Notes under the pieces: generated by a model
What the model saw: the letters and a program-made list of their open reading frames with translations, nothing else
The model's database searches: none
What the model was told of the DNA's origin: nothing
Position numbers and translations under genes: made by a program
Part shown: positions 1 through 8,950 of the stretch, in pieces
Layout of the letters: each line of letters starts with the position of its first letter
Numbering within the stretch: the stretch's first letter is position 1
NCBI RefSeq assembly: GCF_001277345.1
Contig: NZ_LIUT01000001.1
Span: 3,384,465 to 3,448,464, forward strand
DNA length: 64,000 nt
Origin: Paenibacillus solani
Lineage (GTDB): Bacteria > Bacillota > Bacilli > Paenibacillales > Paenibacillaceae
Direction: 5' to 3'

Positions 1-15
1 TTTTAACCATTAAAA

Positions 16-70
16 AAGCCCCCCTACAGTAACAGGTTTTATTATTTCACCTGTCTACCGTATGGGGAGC
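16..70 (-). terminator. Terminator of the yhaO-yhaN operon
   Basis: Read on the minus strand, a long imperfect hairpin (arms with GGGG, GTA and ACAGGT blocks pairing across an AT-rich loop) is followed by a run of six T. It lies about 50 bases past the yhaN stop codon, as expected for a rho-independent terminator. Confidence 0.75.
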
Positions 71-115
71 ATATCAAGGTGCCTGACGCCTGCCTTTAGG
101 AAGCCCTGTTCTTAA

Positions 116-3100
116 TTACTGCATCGTGATGATTTGTGCACCGGGTATGGCTGCTTCTACTTGCTCCGCCACATGCTGATGGCAAGTCATCAAGATAATC
201 TGCCGGGTCTGCGACATCTCGGAGATGACCCGAAACGCATGCCCTGTCCGTTTGCCGTCAAAATTAACAAACAGATCATCAAGCAACAGCGGCATGCCGT
301 TCGCATGAGGCATCGCTTGGATCAGTCCCAGCCGCATCGACAGATACAGCTGTTCTGCCGTACCACGGCTTAGCCTGCTGCTCTCCACCAGCTGCCCTGA
401 CGGACGTTCTGCAAGCAGGCTCTGATCGCCCATACGCATCACAATCCGGCTGTACTCCCCACCGGTAAGCAATGAGAAGTATCGGGAAGCCAATAACAAC
501 ACCTGCGGCTGCTTCTCCTCCTCGTAGATGCGGCGTGTTCGTTTGATGAACTCGGAAGCCATCGAACGAACCGCATATTGGGCGACGACCTCGCGCAGAG
601 CAGAACGCTGCTCTTCCAGCTGCTGCAAGGCAGAGTCCTGGTTTCCCGCAGATTCCAAAGACTCCCGTTCCTGGAGCAGCCGTCCCCGCCGTTCCTGAAG
701 CTCGTCCCGCAGCCTCACAGCTGCCGATACGGACGCCTCCTTCTCAAGGCACTGAGCCTCCAGTCCAGCTGCATCCGTAAGCTCGAGCAGCTGTTCAAGC
801 TGAAGGCGCCCGGCATCATCCCACCCGCTGAACATGCTGATCTCATGGTGCCGAATCGCCTGAACAAGCTCTTCCCGTCGTTTCGCGGCAGCTCCCATGC
901 GTAGAAAGGATTCCTCATCCGCAGATTGGGACAGTTCAACCAGACTCGCTTTGCGCTGCTGAACGTCTTCTCGCTCCCTTGCGAACGCTGCCGCCTCGTT
1001 CTGCAGCTCCTGAATCCGATCCGCAAGGACCTTCCTCTGCCTGGATTCCTCTTGGTATGCCTTCCAGCGAGAATGAACATGATCAAGCTCAGCCACGGAA
1101 TTTCGGCTGTCGATATGCTCATTGGATTCTGCTGCAACGATTTCGCTGCACTGAGAAGCGTATTCTTCGGCTTCTCTGAGCAGCACATCCATTCTCATCC
1201 CGAGGGATTTCTGCTGCCGGATGAACTCCTGTCCCTGTTCAACCTTGATGAACACATCAAACATCACATCAGGCGAGAGACTCTGTGGAAGAGATCGGGA
1301 CTTCAGCCAAGCCTCCCACTGCCGTTCCAGCTCCAGATAACGCCTCTCCTCCTGCTCAACCGTGCTCTGAACCGTCTTTAATTCCGCGGCTTGCAGAGCA
1401 GCCTTCTCTTCAGCCGCAGCGCAGTCAGATGTCATTCGATCAAGCCGCTGCCGCCAGGCTTGCCAGCCCTCCATCACAGCTCGAAGCTCACGCATCTGTA
1501 CTTCAACCCTGACGGGATCGCGAGTCAGCGCTGCGGTTTGATGCCGGCGTCCGTCCGTATTCTCACTCGCGGCAGCAGCATAGGGAGAGGAGACGAGCCT
1601 GGTATAGAGCTGGTCAACCCGTTCGATTCCTCCTTCATCCAGAGCCTGCGAATCAGCTGAAGCCGAACGCTGTGCTTCACGTCCATGCCGACCGTTCCAG
1701 AATACGTAGCCCATGCCAAGCAGCATCACGATACTCGAAATTCCAGCAGCTGCTGGTGTTGACGTCCATAACATGACCCCTGCCAATAGCAGCGTCATAA
1801 CAGCCATTCCCACCAGCAGCCTTACATGTATTCGAGGCAACAGACTATCTTTTTTCGTAAGGCGAGAGGAGACAGGCTCAGACGAAGCACGGGTCAATCT
1901 TCTCTCGCGCCAATGCTCGATCTCCAGTTGAAGCTGGCTCCAGAGCGCAGCAGTCTCATGAGGCGCCTTAGGCTTAATCATCGCAAAGGCCTCTTGCCCA
2001 CGAGCCACTTCTTCACGCAGCAGCCTCCTGGCTTCCCGCAGCACCGATTCTGCAGCTGCAGCCGCCCGCTGAGCGGCACGCTGCTCAATGAACAGCCCCT
2101 CCATCCGGCGATCATACCCGGCGAAGGCCGCCCCTAGTCGCCGAACCTCCTCACGGTCTGAGGCAGATATAGGCAGAGACAACAGCTTTTCACGAGTCCA
2201 TGCCGGATCAATATCCCGAAGCAGCTGTTCCAGCCGGATATCTTGAGCTTTATATTCGGCCGTAAGCTCGGCTAGCTCCCGGTTCCCTGCTTCATGTAGG
2301 CTTCGCTTGGCCCATAACCCCTCAATCCGTTCTCCATACTCCTCCATAAACGTGTTTAGGGGCAGGGCGCCTAGCTTGTCCACCGCATCCTCTATCGCCT
2401 GGTCTATGCGCATGGACTGGGTGATAAGATGACGTTCTTCGTCCTGCAGTTTCTCGTATCGGGTGATTCCGTCCGGTGGAAAATGCTCACTGCTCATCAG
2501 ATCGTTTAGTGCCAGCCTCGCCTCACGCCATTCCAGCCAAGCCGGACGAATGTCCAAAGCTTTTCGAAGCAGCGATGCATCCTTGGCATCTCTGTCGTAT
2601 TCCTGTTCCAGCAAATTCAACCGTTCCTGGATTTCCAGAATGGATGTAGTTACCTCATTAAAGCGGGCAACAAACGTCTGACTTTCCATAACCCGGGACC
2701 TCATATGCTCAATTGACTGCAGGAGCTTCGCCGTTTCTTGTACTTTGCCGCGCGGTTTATACAGTTTATCCATCTCTTGCAACAGCTTGCGCTCAGCTTC
2801 CAATATATATGCGCCGCCGCCAATACCCGCATGAAACAGATAGCTGCTCATCTCGGCAGACTGAAGATTCCGGATTTCCTGCAGCTCGCTTAGCGAAATG
2901 GCAAAGAGCTGACGAAACATATCTTTCGATATGCCGCCCAGAGCAAGCTGCTCCAATTCCTTCTGCCCGAGCTCGATCACCATCCCGTTATCCGTCTGTC
3001 GATGAATATGTACACGTTCGCCTTTGCCAAAGACTGTATTTCCTTCTCTGGATCGGTTGTAACGCCGGATTACCCAGGGTATTCCCTCTTTATCCAGAAA

Positions 3101-3319
3101 ACGCAGCTCGCCTCCATGGACGCCTTCCCCGGCTGGTTCTCCACGTTCTGCCGGCGTACCCTTGCCCGGAAATCCGTAGAGCATGGCTCTAATAAAATAC
3201 AGCACCGTGCTCTTTCCCGCTTCATTCGGTCCATATAGCACAGTGACCGGGGCATGTATAGAGAAGGTCTTGTCACGAATAGCTCCAAAACCTTCTATGT
3301 TGATCCGTTCGAGTCTCAC
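116..3319 (-). CDS. yhaN: YhaN-type SMC/Rad50-like AAA ATPase
   Basis: A 1067-residue ATPase of the SbcC/Rad50-like class, close in layout to Bacillus YhaN. The Walker A motif GPNEAGKST sits at residues 30-38, an ABC-like signature (LSRGTAEQ) near 981 and a Walker B (LLLDDLF) near 1013. The two halves are separated by long Glu/Arg-rich coiled-coil stretches. Two hydrophobic segments near residues 498-543 are unusual for SbcC itself but fit the YhaN family and suggest a membrane-anchored form. The gene overlaps yhaO by 4 bases, so the two are translationally coupled and probably form a nuclease-ATPase complex acting on DNA ends. The repair role is inferred from family, not shown here. Confidence 0.85.
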   Translation of the reverse strand: MRLERINIEGFGAIRDKTFSIHAPVTVLYGPNEAGKSTVLYFIRAMLYGFPGKGTPAERGEPAGEGVHGGELRFLDKEGIPWVIRRYNRSREGNTVFGKGERVHIHRQTDNGMVIELGQKELEQLALGGISKDMFRQLFAISLSELQEIRNLQSAEMSSYLFHAGIGGGAYILEAERKLLQEMDKLYKPRGKVQETAKLLQSIEHMRSRVMESQTFVARFNEVTTSILEIQERLNLLEQEYDRDAKDASLLRKALDIRPAWLEWREARLALNDLMSSEHFPPDGITRYEKLQDEERHLITQSMRIDQAIEDAVDKLGALPLNTFMEEYGERIEGLWAKRSLHEAGNRELAELTAEYKAQDIRLEQLLRDIDPAWTREKLLSLPISASDREEVRRLGAAFAGYDRRMEGLFIEQRAAQRAAAAAESVLREARRLLREEVARGQEAFAMIKPKAPHETAALWSQLQLEIEHWRERRLTRASSEPVSSRLTKKDSLLPRIHVRLLVGMAVMTLLLAGVMLWTSTPAAAGISSIVMLLGMGYVFWNGRHGREAQRSASADSQALDEGGIERVDQLYTRLVSSPYAAAASENTDGRRHQTAALTRDPVRVEVQMRELRAVMEGWQAWRQRLDRMTSDCAAAEEKAALQAAELKTVQSTVEQEERRYLELERQWEAWLKSRSLPQSLSPDVMFDVFIKVEQGQEFIRQQKSLGMRMDVLLREAEEYASQCSEIVAAESNEHIDSRNSVAELDHVHSRWKAYQEESRQRKVLADRIQELQNEAAAFAREREDVQQRKASLVELSQSADEESFLRMGAAAKRREELVQAIRHHEISMFSGWDDAGRLQLEQLLELTDAAGLEAQCLEKEASVSAAVRLRDELQERRGRLLQERESLESAGNQDSALQQLEEQRSALREVVAQYAVRSMASEFIKRTRRIYEEEKQPQVLLLASRYFSLLTGGEYSRIVMRMGDQSLLAERPSGQLVESSRLSRGTAEQLYLSMRLGLIQAMPHANGMPLLLDDLFVNFDGKRTGHAFRVISEMSQTRQIILMTCHQHVAEQVEAAIPGAQIITMQ

Positions 3320-4623
3320 GGCTCTGCACCTTCTTCCTGCAAGCGATCACGAAGCAGTAACCCAAGCGTCAGCTCCTCTGCTCTGCGAACCCAGTCCTCT
3401 ATCTCATCAGGTGTTGTTTCTTCAAGCAGGGCGCGGATTTCTGCATGCTCAAGCAAAGGCTCCAGGCTGGCCGCTATAACTCCGTCAGGCGCCTGCAGGT
3501 GCTCCTGTTCACGCCGGACAAGACGCAGCAAATCACCTACAAAGCTGTCTTCGGCAAGCAGCCGCTGCGTATCGAAGGAGTCCCCGGACTGAAGGGAGAT
3601 GCTTTCGATCCAGACACATCCGCGATATCCGCATTTTGCTCCTTTTGCGGCCTCTTTTCTTCGCAAATCGGCCAGCAGTTCATCCAGTACATAACCGCCT
3701 TCAAGCTGGCGATGAACCGGTCCGCGTCCCGTAATCCGCACACGCACCATACTCAATTGATTCGCATTCTCACTGGCTGTCCGGGCAAGAATGGAGGCCA
3801 GGGATCGTCTCCATTCGTCGACATCCCGGCAAGAATCCACAGGTGCTTCAATGATGTTCCAGCGCATGGAATCCAGCTCACGAAAACTTAGCCTCGTGTT
3901 GAAATTATCGTCCACATCAACCACATAACATCCCTTGGGGCCCGTCTCCCGAACATGCCGGCCCTGGATATTACCGGGGTATACGATGTAAGGAGATTCC
4001 TGCAAGGTGCGACGAGTGTGAACATGTCCAAGTGCCCAGTAATGATATCCGGAGCGAATCAGATCTTTTCTTGAACAGGGGGCATACGTCTCATGCTGCG
4101 GGTCTCCATCCACGTTGGCGTGCAATAGTCCGATATGATAAAGTCCCGATAACGGTGCGGGATAACGGAGAGCAATATTATCCGTTACCTTAGAAGTCGG
4201 ATATGACATTCCGGAGATTACTGCTACTTCCTGATGGTCCGAGCGGCGTTTCGCCGTTACGCTGCCCGGCTCGACTCCAAATACATGAACATGGGAGGGC
4301 AGCTTCATTGAAAGCTTGGTACTGTCCAGCGGATCATGATTGCCATGGATCACATATACGGCAATCCCCTCCGCTCCCAAGCGCTCGAGGAAATCCAGGA
4401 AACGCAGCTGTGCCCGCAAGGAAATATGGGAGCTGTCGTATACGTCTCCACTGATAACGATAAAATCAACCTGCTGATCGATCGCAAGCTTCACCAGACG
4501 TTCCAGCGCACGGAAGGTTGATTCCTGCACGAATGATCGCAGATTATCATCAAGTCCGCTTATGCCGATAAATGGACTGTCCAGATGCAAATCCGCAGCA
4601 TGAATAAATCGAAAAGACGCCAT
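3316..4623 (-). CDS. yhaO: YhaO-type metallophosphoesterase (Mre11/SbcD-like)
   Basis: A 435-residue calcineurin-like phosphoesterase. The metal-binding motifs appear in order: HAADLHLD (Asp11, His13), SGDVYD near residue 58, GNHD near 94 and GHVHTR near 198. This is the order seen in SbcD/Mre11 exonucleases, and with the downstream YhaN-like ATPase it forms a pair analogous to SbcCD. The C-terminal 180 residues carry no motif I recognise and may contact the ATPase. It starts with ATG nine bases after the glycosyltransferase gene, so the three genes could be one transcript. Substrate is not determinable from sequence. Confidence 0.85.
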   Translation of the reverse strand: MASFRFIHAADLHLDSPFIGISGLDDNLRSFVQESTFRALERLVKLAIDQQVDFIVISGDVYDSSHISLRAQLRFLDFLERLGAEGIAVYVIHGNHDPLDSTKLSMKLPSHVHVFGVEPGSVTAKRRSDHQEVAVISGMSYPTSKVTDNIALRYPAPLSGLYHIGLLHANVDGDPQHETYAPCSRKDLIRSGYHYWALGHVHTRRTLQESPYIVYPGNIQGRHVRETGPKGCYVVDVDDNFNTRLSFRELDSMRWNIIEAPVDSCRDVDEWRRSLASILARTASENANQLSMVRVRITGRGPVHRQLEGGYVLDELLADLRRKEAAKGAKCGYRGCVWIESISLQSGDSFDTQRLLAEDSFVGDLLRLVRREQEHLQAPDGVIAASLEPLLEHAEIRALLEETTPDEIEDWVRRAEELTLGLLLRDRLQEEGAEP

Positions 4624-4632
4624 AATCGTTAT

Positions 4633-5769
4633 TTAACTCTCTTTCTTGGGTTGATATTTCAAATACATTTTTTTAAGCTCATGCACAGTTCTGGAGAGCG
4701 AGTATTGACTCTTGGCCTTATCCGAAGCGGTACGGGCCAGCTCATAACGGTATAACGGATCGCTGATAACTTTCTCAAGTGCATCGCTGAGAGCCAGTGG
4801 ATCTTCGGGCGGAACAAGCAAACCGTTTACCCCATTCTCTATCTGCTCTGCAATTCCACCAACATCGGTGCCTACGAGCGCAAGACAGCTAAGCGCCGCC
4901 TCCGCGAACACCGAGCCGAATGCCTCTGCCCTCGATGGCAGCACAAAAATATCAAAAAACGGCATGAATTCTTCAGGATGCAGTGTATATCCGTAAAAAA
5001 TAGTCTCCTGATAGATATCCAATGACTTGGCCATCTCTTCGAGCTCATGACGGGACGGTCCGTCGCCGATAATATGTAGGACGTAGTCATATCCTTTCCG
5101 TTTCAGTTCCGCGCAGGCTTGCAGCAATATATCCAATCCTTTGGCAGGTACTAAACGGCATACCGTTATCAGCTGCGGCACTGTATTTTCATGCGGCACG
5201 GGTTTAAATCGCTTATCATCAAAGCCATTATGAATGACGCCAATGGATTCCGGCGCATTCACATAGGGAGACATATAGTTCTTAAAAGAGTTGGACACGG
5301 TCAGCAAACGATCACTGATATGCTCCAGTTCTCTGTATAACGAAACGAGGAATCGGTGCTCAAGCCCCCCTTCCTTGATTCTTCCGTTCAGAATCAGCTC
5401 TCGCTCGTAACTGGAATGCACGGTTTGAATGAGCGGCACCTCAGGGAAGACGGCCTTCATGGTCATGCCTGCAATAGGATGATGGCTATGAATGAGATCA
5501 TAAGGCTTCTGGATACGCAGGCGAGCCCACCATAGATAATCCCGATAGGTTTGAACGTACTTAGCTACAGTGGGACTCCCTTCGAACTCTCTCCAATCAA
5601 ACGTGTGAAATACCGGTTCATCATGACCTTTGTTGCGGATCCGTTTAGGCAGCCAGAACATTTCCATCTCCCAACGAGTGGAATTGAATCGTTCCTGCAA
5701 ATAAGGAATCATGGACGAGACGCCGCCCGGCTGTTCAGGAGGGAAGAACAAAGCTTGAAGTAGTTTCAT
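4633..5769 (-). CDS. Family 4 glycosyltransferase (GT-B fold)
   Basis: A 378-residue retaining glycosyltransferase. The N-terminal half has the glycine-rich PGGVSS loop at residues 14-19 typical of nucleotide-sugar transferases. The C-terminal half has a sugar-nucleotide binding region with the EX7E-type motif (EAFGSVFAEAA, near residue 281) found in GT4 enzymes. No signal peptide is visible, so it should act in the cytoplasm or on the inner face of the membrane. Acceptor and donor cannot be told from sequence. No other polysaccharide gene is nearby, so a role in lipid or cell-wall glycosylation is only a guess. The ribosome-binding site AAAGGGGG lies inside a 10-base palindrome just before the ATG. 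Confidence 0.8.
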   Translation of the reverse strand: MKLLQALFFPPEQPGGVSSMIPYLQERFNSTRWEMEMFWLPKRIRNKGHDEPVFHTFDWREFEGSPTVAKYVQTYRDYLWWARLRIQKPYDLIHSHHPIAGMTMKAVFPEVPLIQTVHSSYERELILNGRIKEGGLEHRFLVSLYRELEHISDRLLTVSNSFKNYMSPYVNAPESIGVIHNGFDDKRFKPVPHENTVPQLITVCRLVPAKGLDILLQACAELKRKGYDYVLHIIGDGPSRHELEEMAKSLDIYQETIFYGYTLHPEEFMPFFDIFVLPSRAEAFGSVFAEAALSCLALVGTDVGGIAEQIENGVNGLLVPPEDPLALSDALEKVISDPLYRYELARTASDKAKSQYSLSRTVHELKKMYLKYQPKKES

Positions 5770-5880
5770 GGGGATCCCCCTTTCTCTCTTGAATCTCTTT
5801 TTACGATTCTTTTTTGATATGATATATTAGAACATATGTTTCGTGCAAAGGAAATCTATCCTTTATAGGAGTGAATCGAT

Positions 5881-7044
5881 TTGTCCTATGAATTGAGCTA
5901 CTGGTCCACTTCTCCACTCCCCGCTATCTTTGCTGTATGCGGGGCTTATATCGCTCTCATGATGCTGATGATGTGTTTATTTATGTACAGCAAACAGCGC
6001 AAGAGTGCCTATATTTATATGGCAGCAGCTTTCTTTTTTATTATGACATACGAGGGTCTGAACATCCATTCGGCATGGACGGGACTGCCTGTTTTTGCAG
6101 CGGAGCCGGACATTCTGCGCGACATCCAGCTATTTTCGTTCGTCCTACTGAACATCTCGGTTGTCATGCTGTACCGTAAAATCAAGACCATGCATTACTG
6201 GCTTCCACTACTGTCAGTCGCACTGCTTATGCTGCCACTAATGCTCTCATCCTTCCTTCCCTTCACCTTAGATCCGATTTGGAAAAAAATATATTTAGAA
6301 GGTTTCCAGCTCATTGCCGTTTACCTGGCCTTCACCAAAGTCACTCCGCACATCGGGCAACCGATCAAATATGCGCTGGGCCTTACGGTTTACGTTCTCT
6401 GGTTAATTCTGCAAGCAATACATACCTATTCAATTGCTCTGTCACCGACGCTTCAAGCCTTGGCGCTCTCTCTGCCGGTCATCTTCTATAGTGTCGTGTG
6501 CTTTATTCTGTTCATCCGCATTGTCGAGCTGATGCAGTCGATCTATCGATCGGCTATTACGGACGGATTAACGGGATTGTTTAACCGAAGACATTTTATG
6601 AAGCTTCTGGATCACTACGCATCACAGGAATTGAAAATTTCCGCCATCTTCTGCGATATCGACAATTTCAAGAAGCTTAACGACACACAGGGTCATGCCA
6701 AAGCGGATGAAGTGTTGAAGCAGGTTTCCCGCATTATGGAAGAAGAACTTGATGGAATCGGCATTACAGGCCGGTATGGCGGTGAGGAGCTGGTTGCCCT
6801 GGTGGTTGACCGGAGAATCAAGCCCGCGCAGGTTGCCGAGAATATCCGAGCCAGAGTCGCGGAAGAAACCATCGTCACGATCAGCATCGGATACAGCGTG
6901 CTGCGCAAGGGAGTACGCGGTGATGAACTTATGAAACAAGCAGACAAAGCGATGTATCAATCCAAAACAACCGGCAAAAACAAAGTATCCGATTACCGCT
7001 CCTTAAGAAACGTATCCACAGAACCAGCGGAATCCATCGGATAG
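5881..7044 (+). CDS. Membrane-anchored GGDEF diguanylate cyclase
   Basis: A 387-residue protein with an N-terminal half of about seven hydrophobic helices (residues 15-215) and a C-terminal GGDEF domain (about 218-375). The active-site signature is RYGGEEL near residue 298, the GGEEF form that supports catalysis, so it probably makes cyclic di-GMP. The predicted start is TTG, preceded by AGGAG with good spacing. It is divergent from the glycosyltransferase gene and is followed by its own terminator. The membrane part has no named sensor domain that I recognise, so the signal is unknown. Confidence 0.85.
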   Translation: MSYELSYWSTSPLPAIFAVCGAYIALMMLMMCLFMYSKQRKSAYIYMAAAFFFIMTYEGLNIHSAWTGLPVFAAEPDILRDIQLFSFVLLNISVVMLYRKIKTMHYWLPLLSVALLMLPLMLSSFLPFTLDPIWKKIYLEGFQLIAVYLAFTKVTPHIGQPIKYALGLTVYVLWLILQAIHTYSIALSPTLQALALSLPVIFYSVVCFILFIRIVELMQSIYRSAITDGLTGLFNRRHFMKLLDHYASQELKISAIFCDIDNFKKLNDTQGHAKADEVLKQVSRIMEEELDGIGITGRYGGEELVALVVDRRIKPAQVAENIRARVAEETIVTISIGYSVLRKGVRGDELMKQADKAMYQSKTTGKNKVSDYRSLRNVSTEPAESIG

Positions 7045-7054
7045 CTCTTGCCGT

Positions 7055-7092
7055 AAGGCTGCCCTTCTAACTGCGGAGGGCAGCCTTTTTTT
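7055..7092 (+). terminator. Terminator after the GGDEF gene
   Basis: A perfect 9-base GC-rich stem (GGCTGCCCT pairing with AGGGCAGCC) around a short loop, followed directly by seven T and a T-rich tract. Confidence 0.9.
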
Positions 7093-7250
7093 CTTTACAT
7101 TTCTTTACTATTCCGGCAGCAACGTGATAAACTAAGGACCGATTCCTTAAAGCCAGAGAACCGGGTGGTCTCTGACCAGGGATTTTTTTGCCTTTGCGAG
7201 AGGCACAATGATAACATGTGCTTTATTCTAAAGAAGGAGCTATTAAACAA

Positions 7251-8636
7251 ATGGGAAAGGAACTATTGCCAGTTGGCTATGTCACGAACATAAATGAAAT
7301 TCTGGGTGATGCTTCTTGTGATTTCTGGGACAGCTATGATTCGCCCCGTACCCACGGGCTGCGTTTGAATGGGCTCAAGGCGATTCATGCTGCAGAGAAC
7401 GTAGAGGATCTCATCCGGGAATTCCAGCTGACGCCGGTGCCCTGGTGTGATACCGGATACTATTATGATGAAAGCGTTCGTCCAGGCAAGCACCCTTATC
7501 ATGCCGCCGGACTATATTATATTCAGGAGCCCTCGGCAATGTCCGCGGTGGAACTGCTGAATCCTCAGCCCGGGGAAACCATCCTGGATCTTGCGGCGGC
7601 TCCCGGCGGCAAGACAAGCCATATTGCCTCGAACATGATGGGACGGGGACTGCTCGTCTCCAACGAGATCCACCCCGAACGGGCGCGTATTCTGTCCGAG
7701 AACGTGGAACGTATGGGAATAACGAATACCGTCGTTACGAGTGCGGCACCGGATCAGCTATCCCGCCGTTTCGTTGCCTGCTTTGACCGGATCATGCTTG
7801 ATGCGCCATGCTCCGGTGAAGGCATGTTTCGAAAGGATGCCGCTGCGATTGCCGAATGGTCGCCTGAACATGTAGACCTATGTGTCGCCAGACAGTGGGA
7901 TATTGTACAGGAAGCATACCAGATGCTCAAACCAGGTGGAACCTTGGCCTACTCCACATGTACATTTAACACGGCTGAGAATGAAGAGATGATTGAGAGA
8001 ATCATCTCCCATTATCCCGATATGGAGCTGCAGCAAATGAAGCGCTTGTGGCCACATTTGGAGCGGGGCGAGGGACATTTTGTTGCGATTCTGATCAAGT
8101 CTGCAAAGGCCGCATCACTTCATGAAGACCAAGGTTTATCTTCCGACAGCAGCAAATCTCAAACCAGATCGCATCGGAACAGCAAGCAAACTGCTGCAGC
8201 TTCGGCTCTCGCCGATTTCCAAAACTGGGCCAAAGAGAACACTCCCGGTCTTGAGCTTAACGACGGCACGCCGATAATTTTCGGTGAAATGTTATACTGG
8301 CTGCCAATCAGCAAGAGTTTGACATGGGATGACAAGCAGTTGAAAGGGCTGAAGATACCGCGGGCCGGACTTCACCTGGGACATTTGAAGAAGAATCGGA
8401 TCGAGCCCGCCCACGCGCTGGCGATGTCCCTGCATCCTGACCAGGCGGCTAGAAGCTGGGATCTGCCCTCAGACTCTGCCGAGGTGAATGCCTATTTGCG
8501 GGGAGAGGTGCTCTCGCTTCCTCCGGAGTATCATGGCTGGACTCTGGTAACCACCGATGGAATTCCCCTTGGTTGGGGCAAAGCCAGTGGAGGACAGCTC
8601 AAGAATCACCTGCCCAAAGGATTGCGAAATCCCTAA
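7251..8636 (+). CDS. RsmF-type rRNA cytosine-C5 methyltransferase
   Basis: A 461-residue SAM-dependent methyltransferase of the NOL1/NOP2/Sun family. The SAM-binding motif AAPGGKT is near residue 113. The two active-site cysteines are in DAPCSGEG (near 186) and STCTF (near 237), the pair used for 5-methylcytosine formation in RNA. The C-terminal third has an RsmF-like extension, probably for rRNA recognition. A GTG codon 33 bases upstream is in frame, but the ribosome-binding site GAAGGAG at 7233-7239 fits the ATG at 7251. A promoter-like TTTACT/TAAACT pair lies near 7095-7125. The exact rRNA position modified cannot be told from sequence. Confidence 0.87.
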   Translation: MGKELLPVGYVTNINEILGDASCDFWDSYDSPRTHGLRLNGLKAIHAAENVEDLIREFQLTPVPWCDTGYYYDESVRPGKHPYHAAGLYYIQEPSAMSAVELLNPQPGETILDLAAAPGGKTSHIASNMMGRGLLVSNEIHPERARILSENVERMGITNTVVTSAAPDQLSRRFVACFDRIMLDAPCSGEGMFRKDAAAIAEWSPEHVDLCVARQWDIVQEAYQMLKPGGTLAYSTCTFNTAENEEMIERIISHYPDMELQQMKRLWPHLERGEGHFVAILIKSAKAASLHEDQGLSSDSSKSQTRSHRNSKQTAAASALADFQNWAKENTPGLELNDGTPIIFGEMLYWLPISKSLTWDDKQLKGLKIPRAGLHLGHLKKNRIEPAHALAMSLHPDQAARSWDLPSDSAEVNAYLRGEVLSLPPEYHGWTLVTTDGIPLGWGKASGGQLKNHLPKGLRNP

Positions 8637-8950
8637 ATAACACCATTGCTGCTAATCGGAATATTCCATCCAGAAGGAATTCCTCACGCAATGGATAACA
8701 CATCTAAACTCTGAAGCTATTACGTAAAAAAGGGGCTATCTCTCTGCAACATGCAGAAAGAGTGGCCCCTTCACTTTTGTTTACCTATTCATATCGGGTT
8801 ATTCATTCAAAAAATCATAGCTTAGTCTCTGAACTCCTGAATAACGATCACCGATTTGGAGACATCACCGTCTCCCCGACCAGACACTCAAATCTCCCGA
8901 TCAGAAGTTCATCCAGAAGCACCTCGTTCTTACTTTCTTCCCCTTTGGTT
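8637..8950. other. Convergent intergenic region
   Basis: This 314-base gap between the convergent methyltransferase and MFS genes holds one strong hairpin terminator (8726-8770) and a small 6-base stem around GGAGAC/GTCTCC near 8859-8876. I see no supported gene in it. Confidence 0.7.
8726..8770 (-). terminator. Terminator closing the siderophore operon
   Basis: Arms with AGGGGC, CTCT and TGCA blocks form a hairpin with a four-base loop. On the minus strand it is followed by six T, so it ends transcription coming from the MFS gene. On the plus strand it is followed by a weaker T-rich stretch and may also serve the methyltransferase gene. Confidence 0.85.

Noticed and set aside
7140-7200. Hairpin with a GGGTGG core upstream of the RsmF-type gene, resembling part of a T-box
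   Set aside because: The stem CAGAGA/TCTCTG is short, the T run starts eight bases too far away, and the conserved T-box antiterminator and specifier elements are missing.
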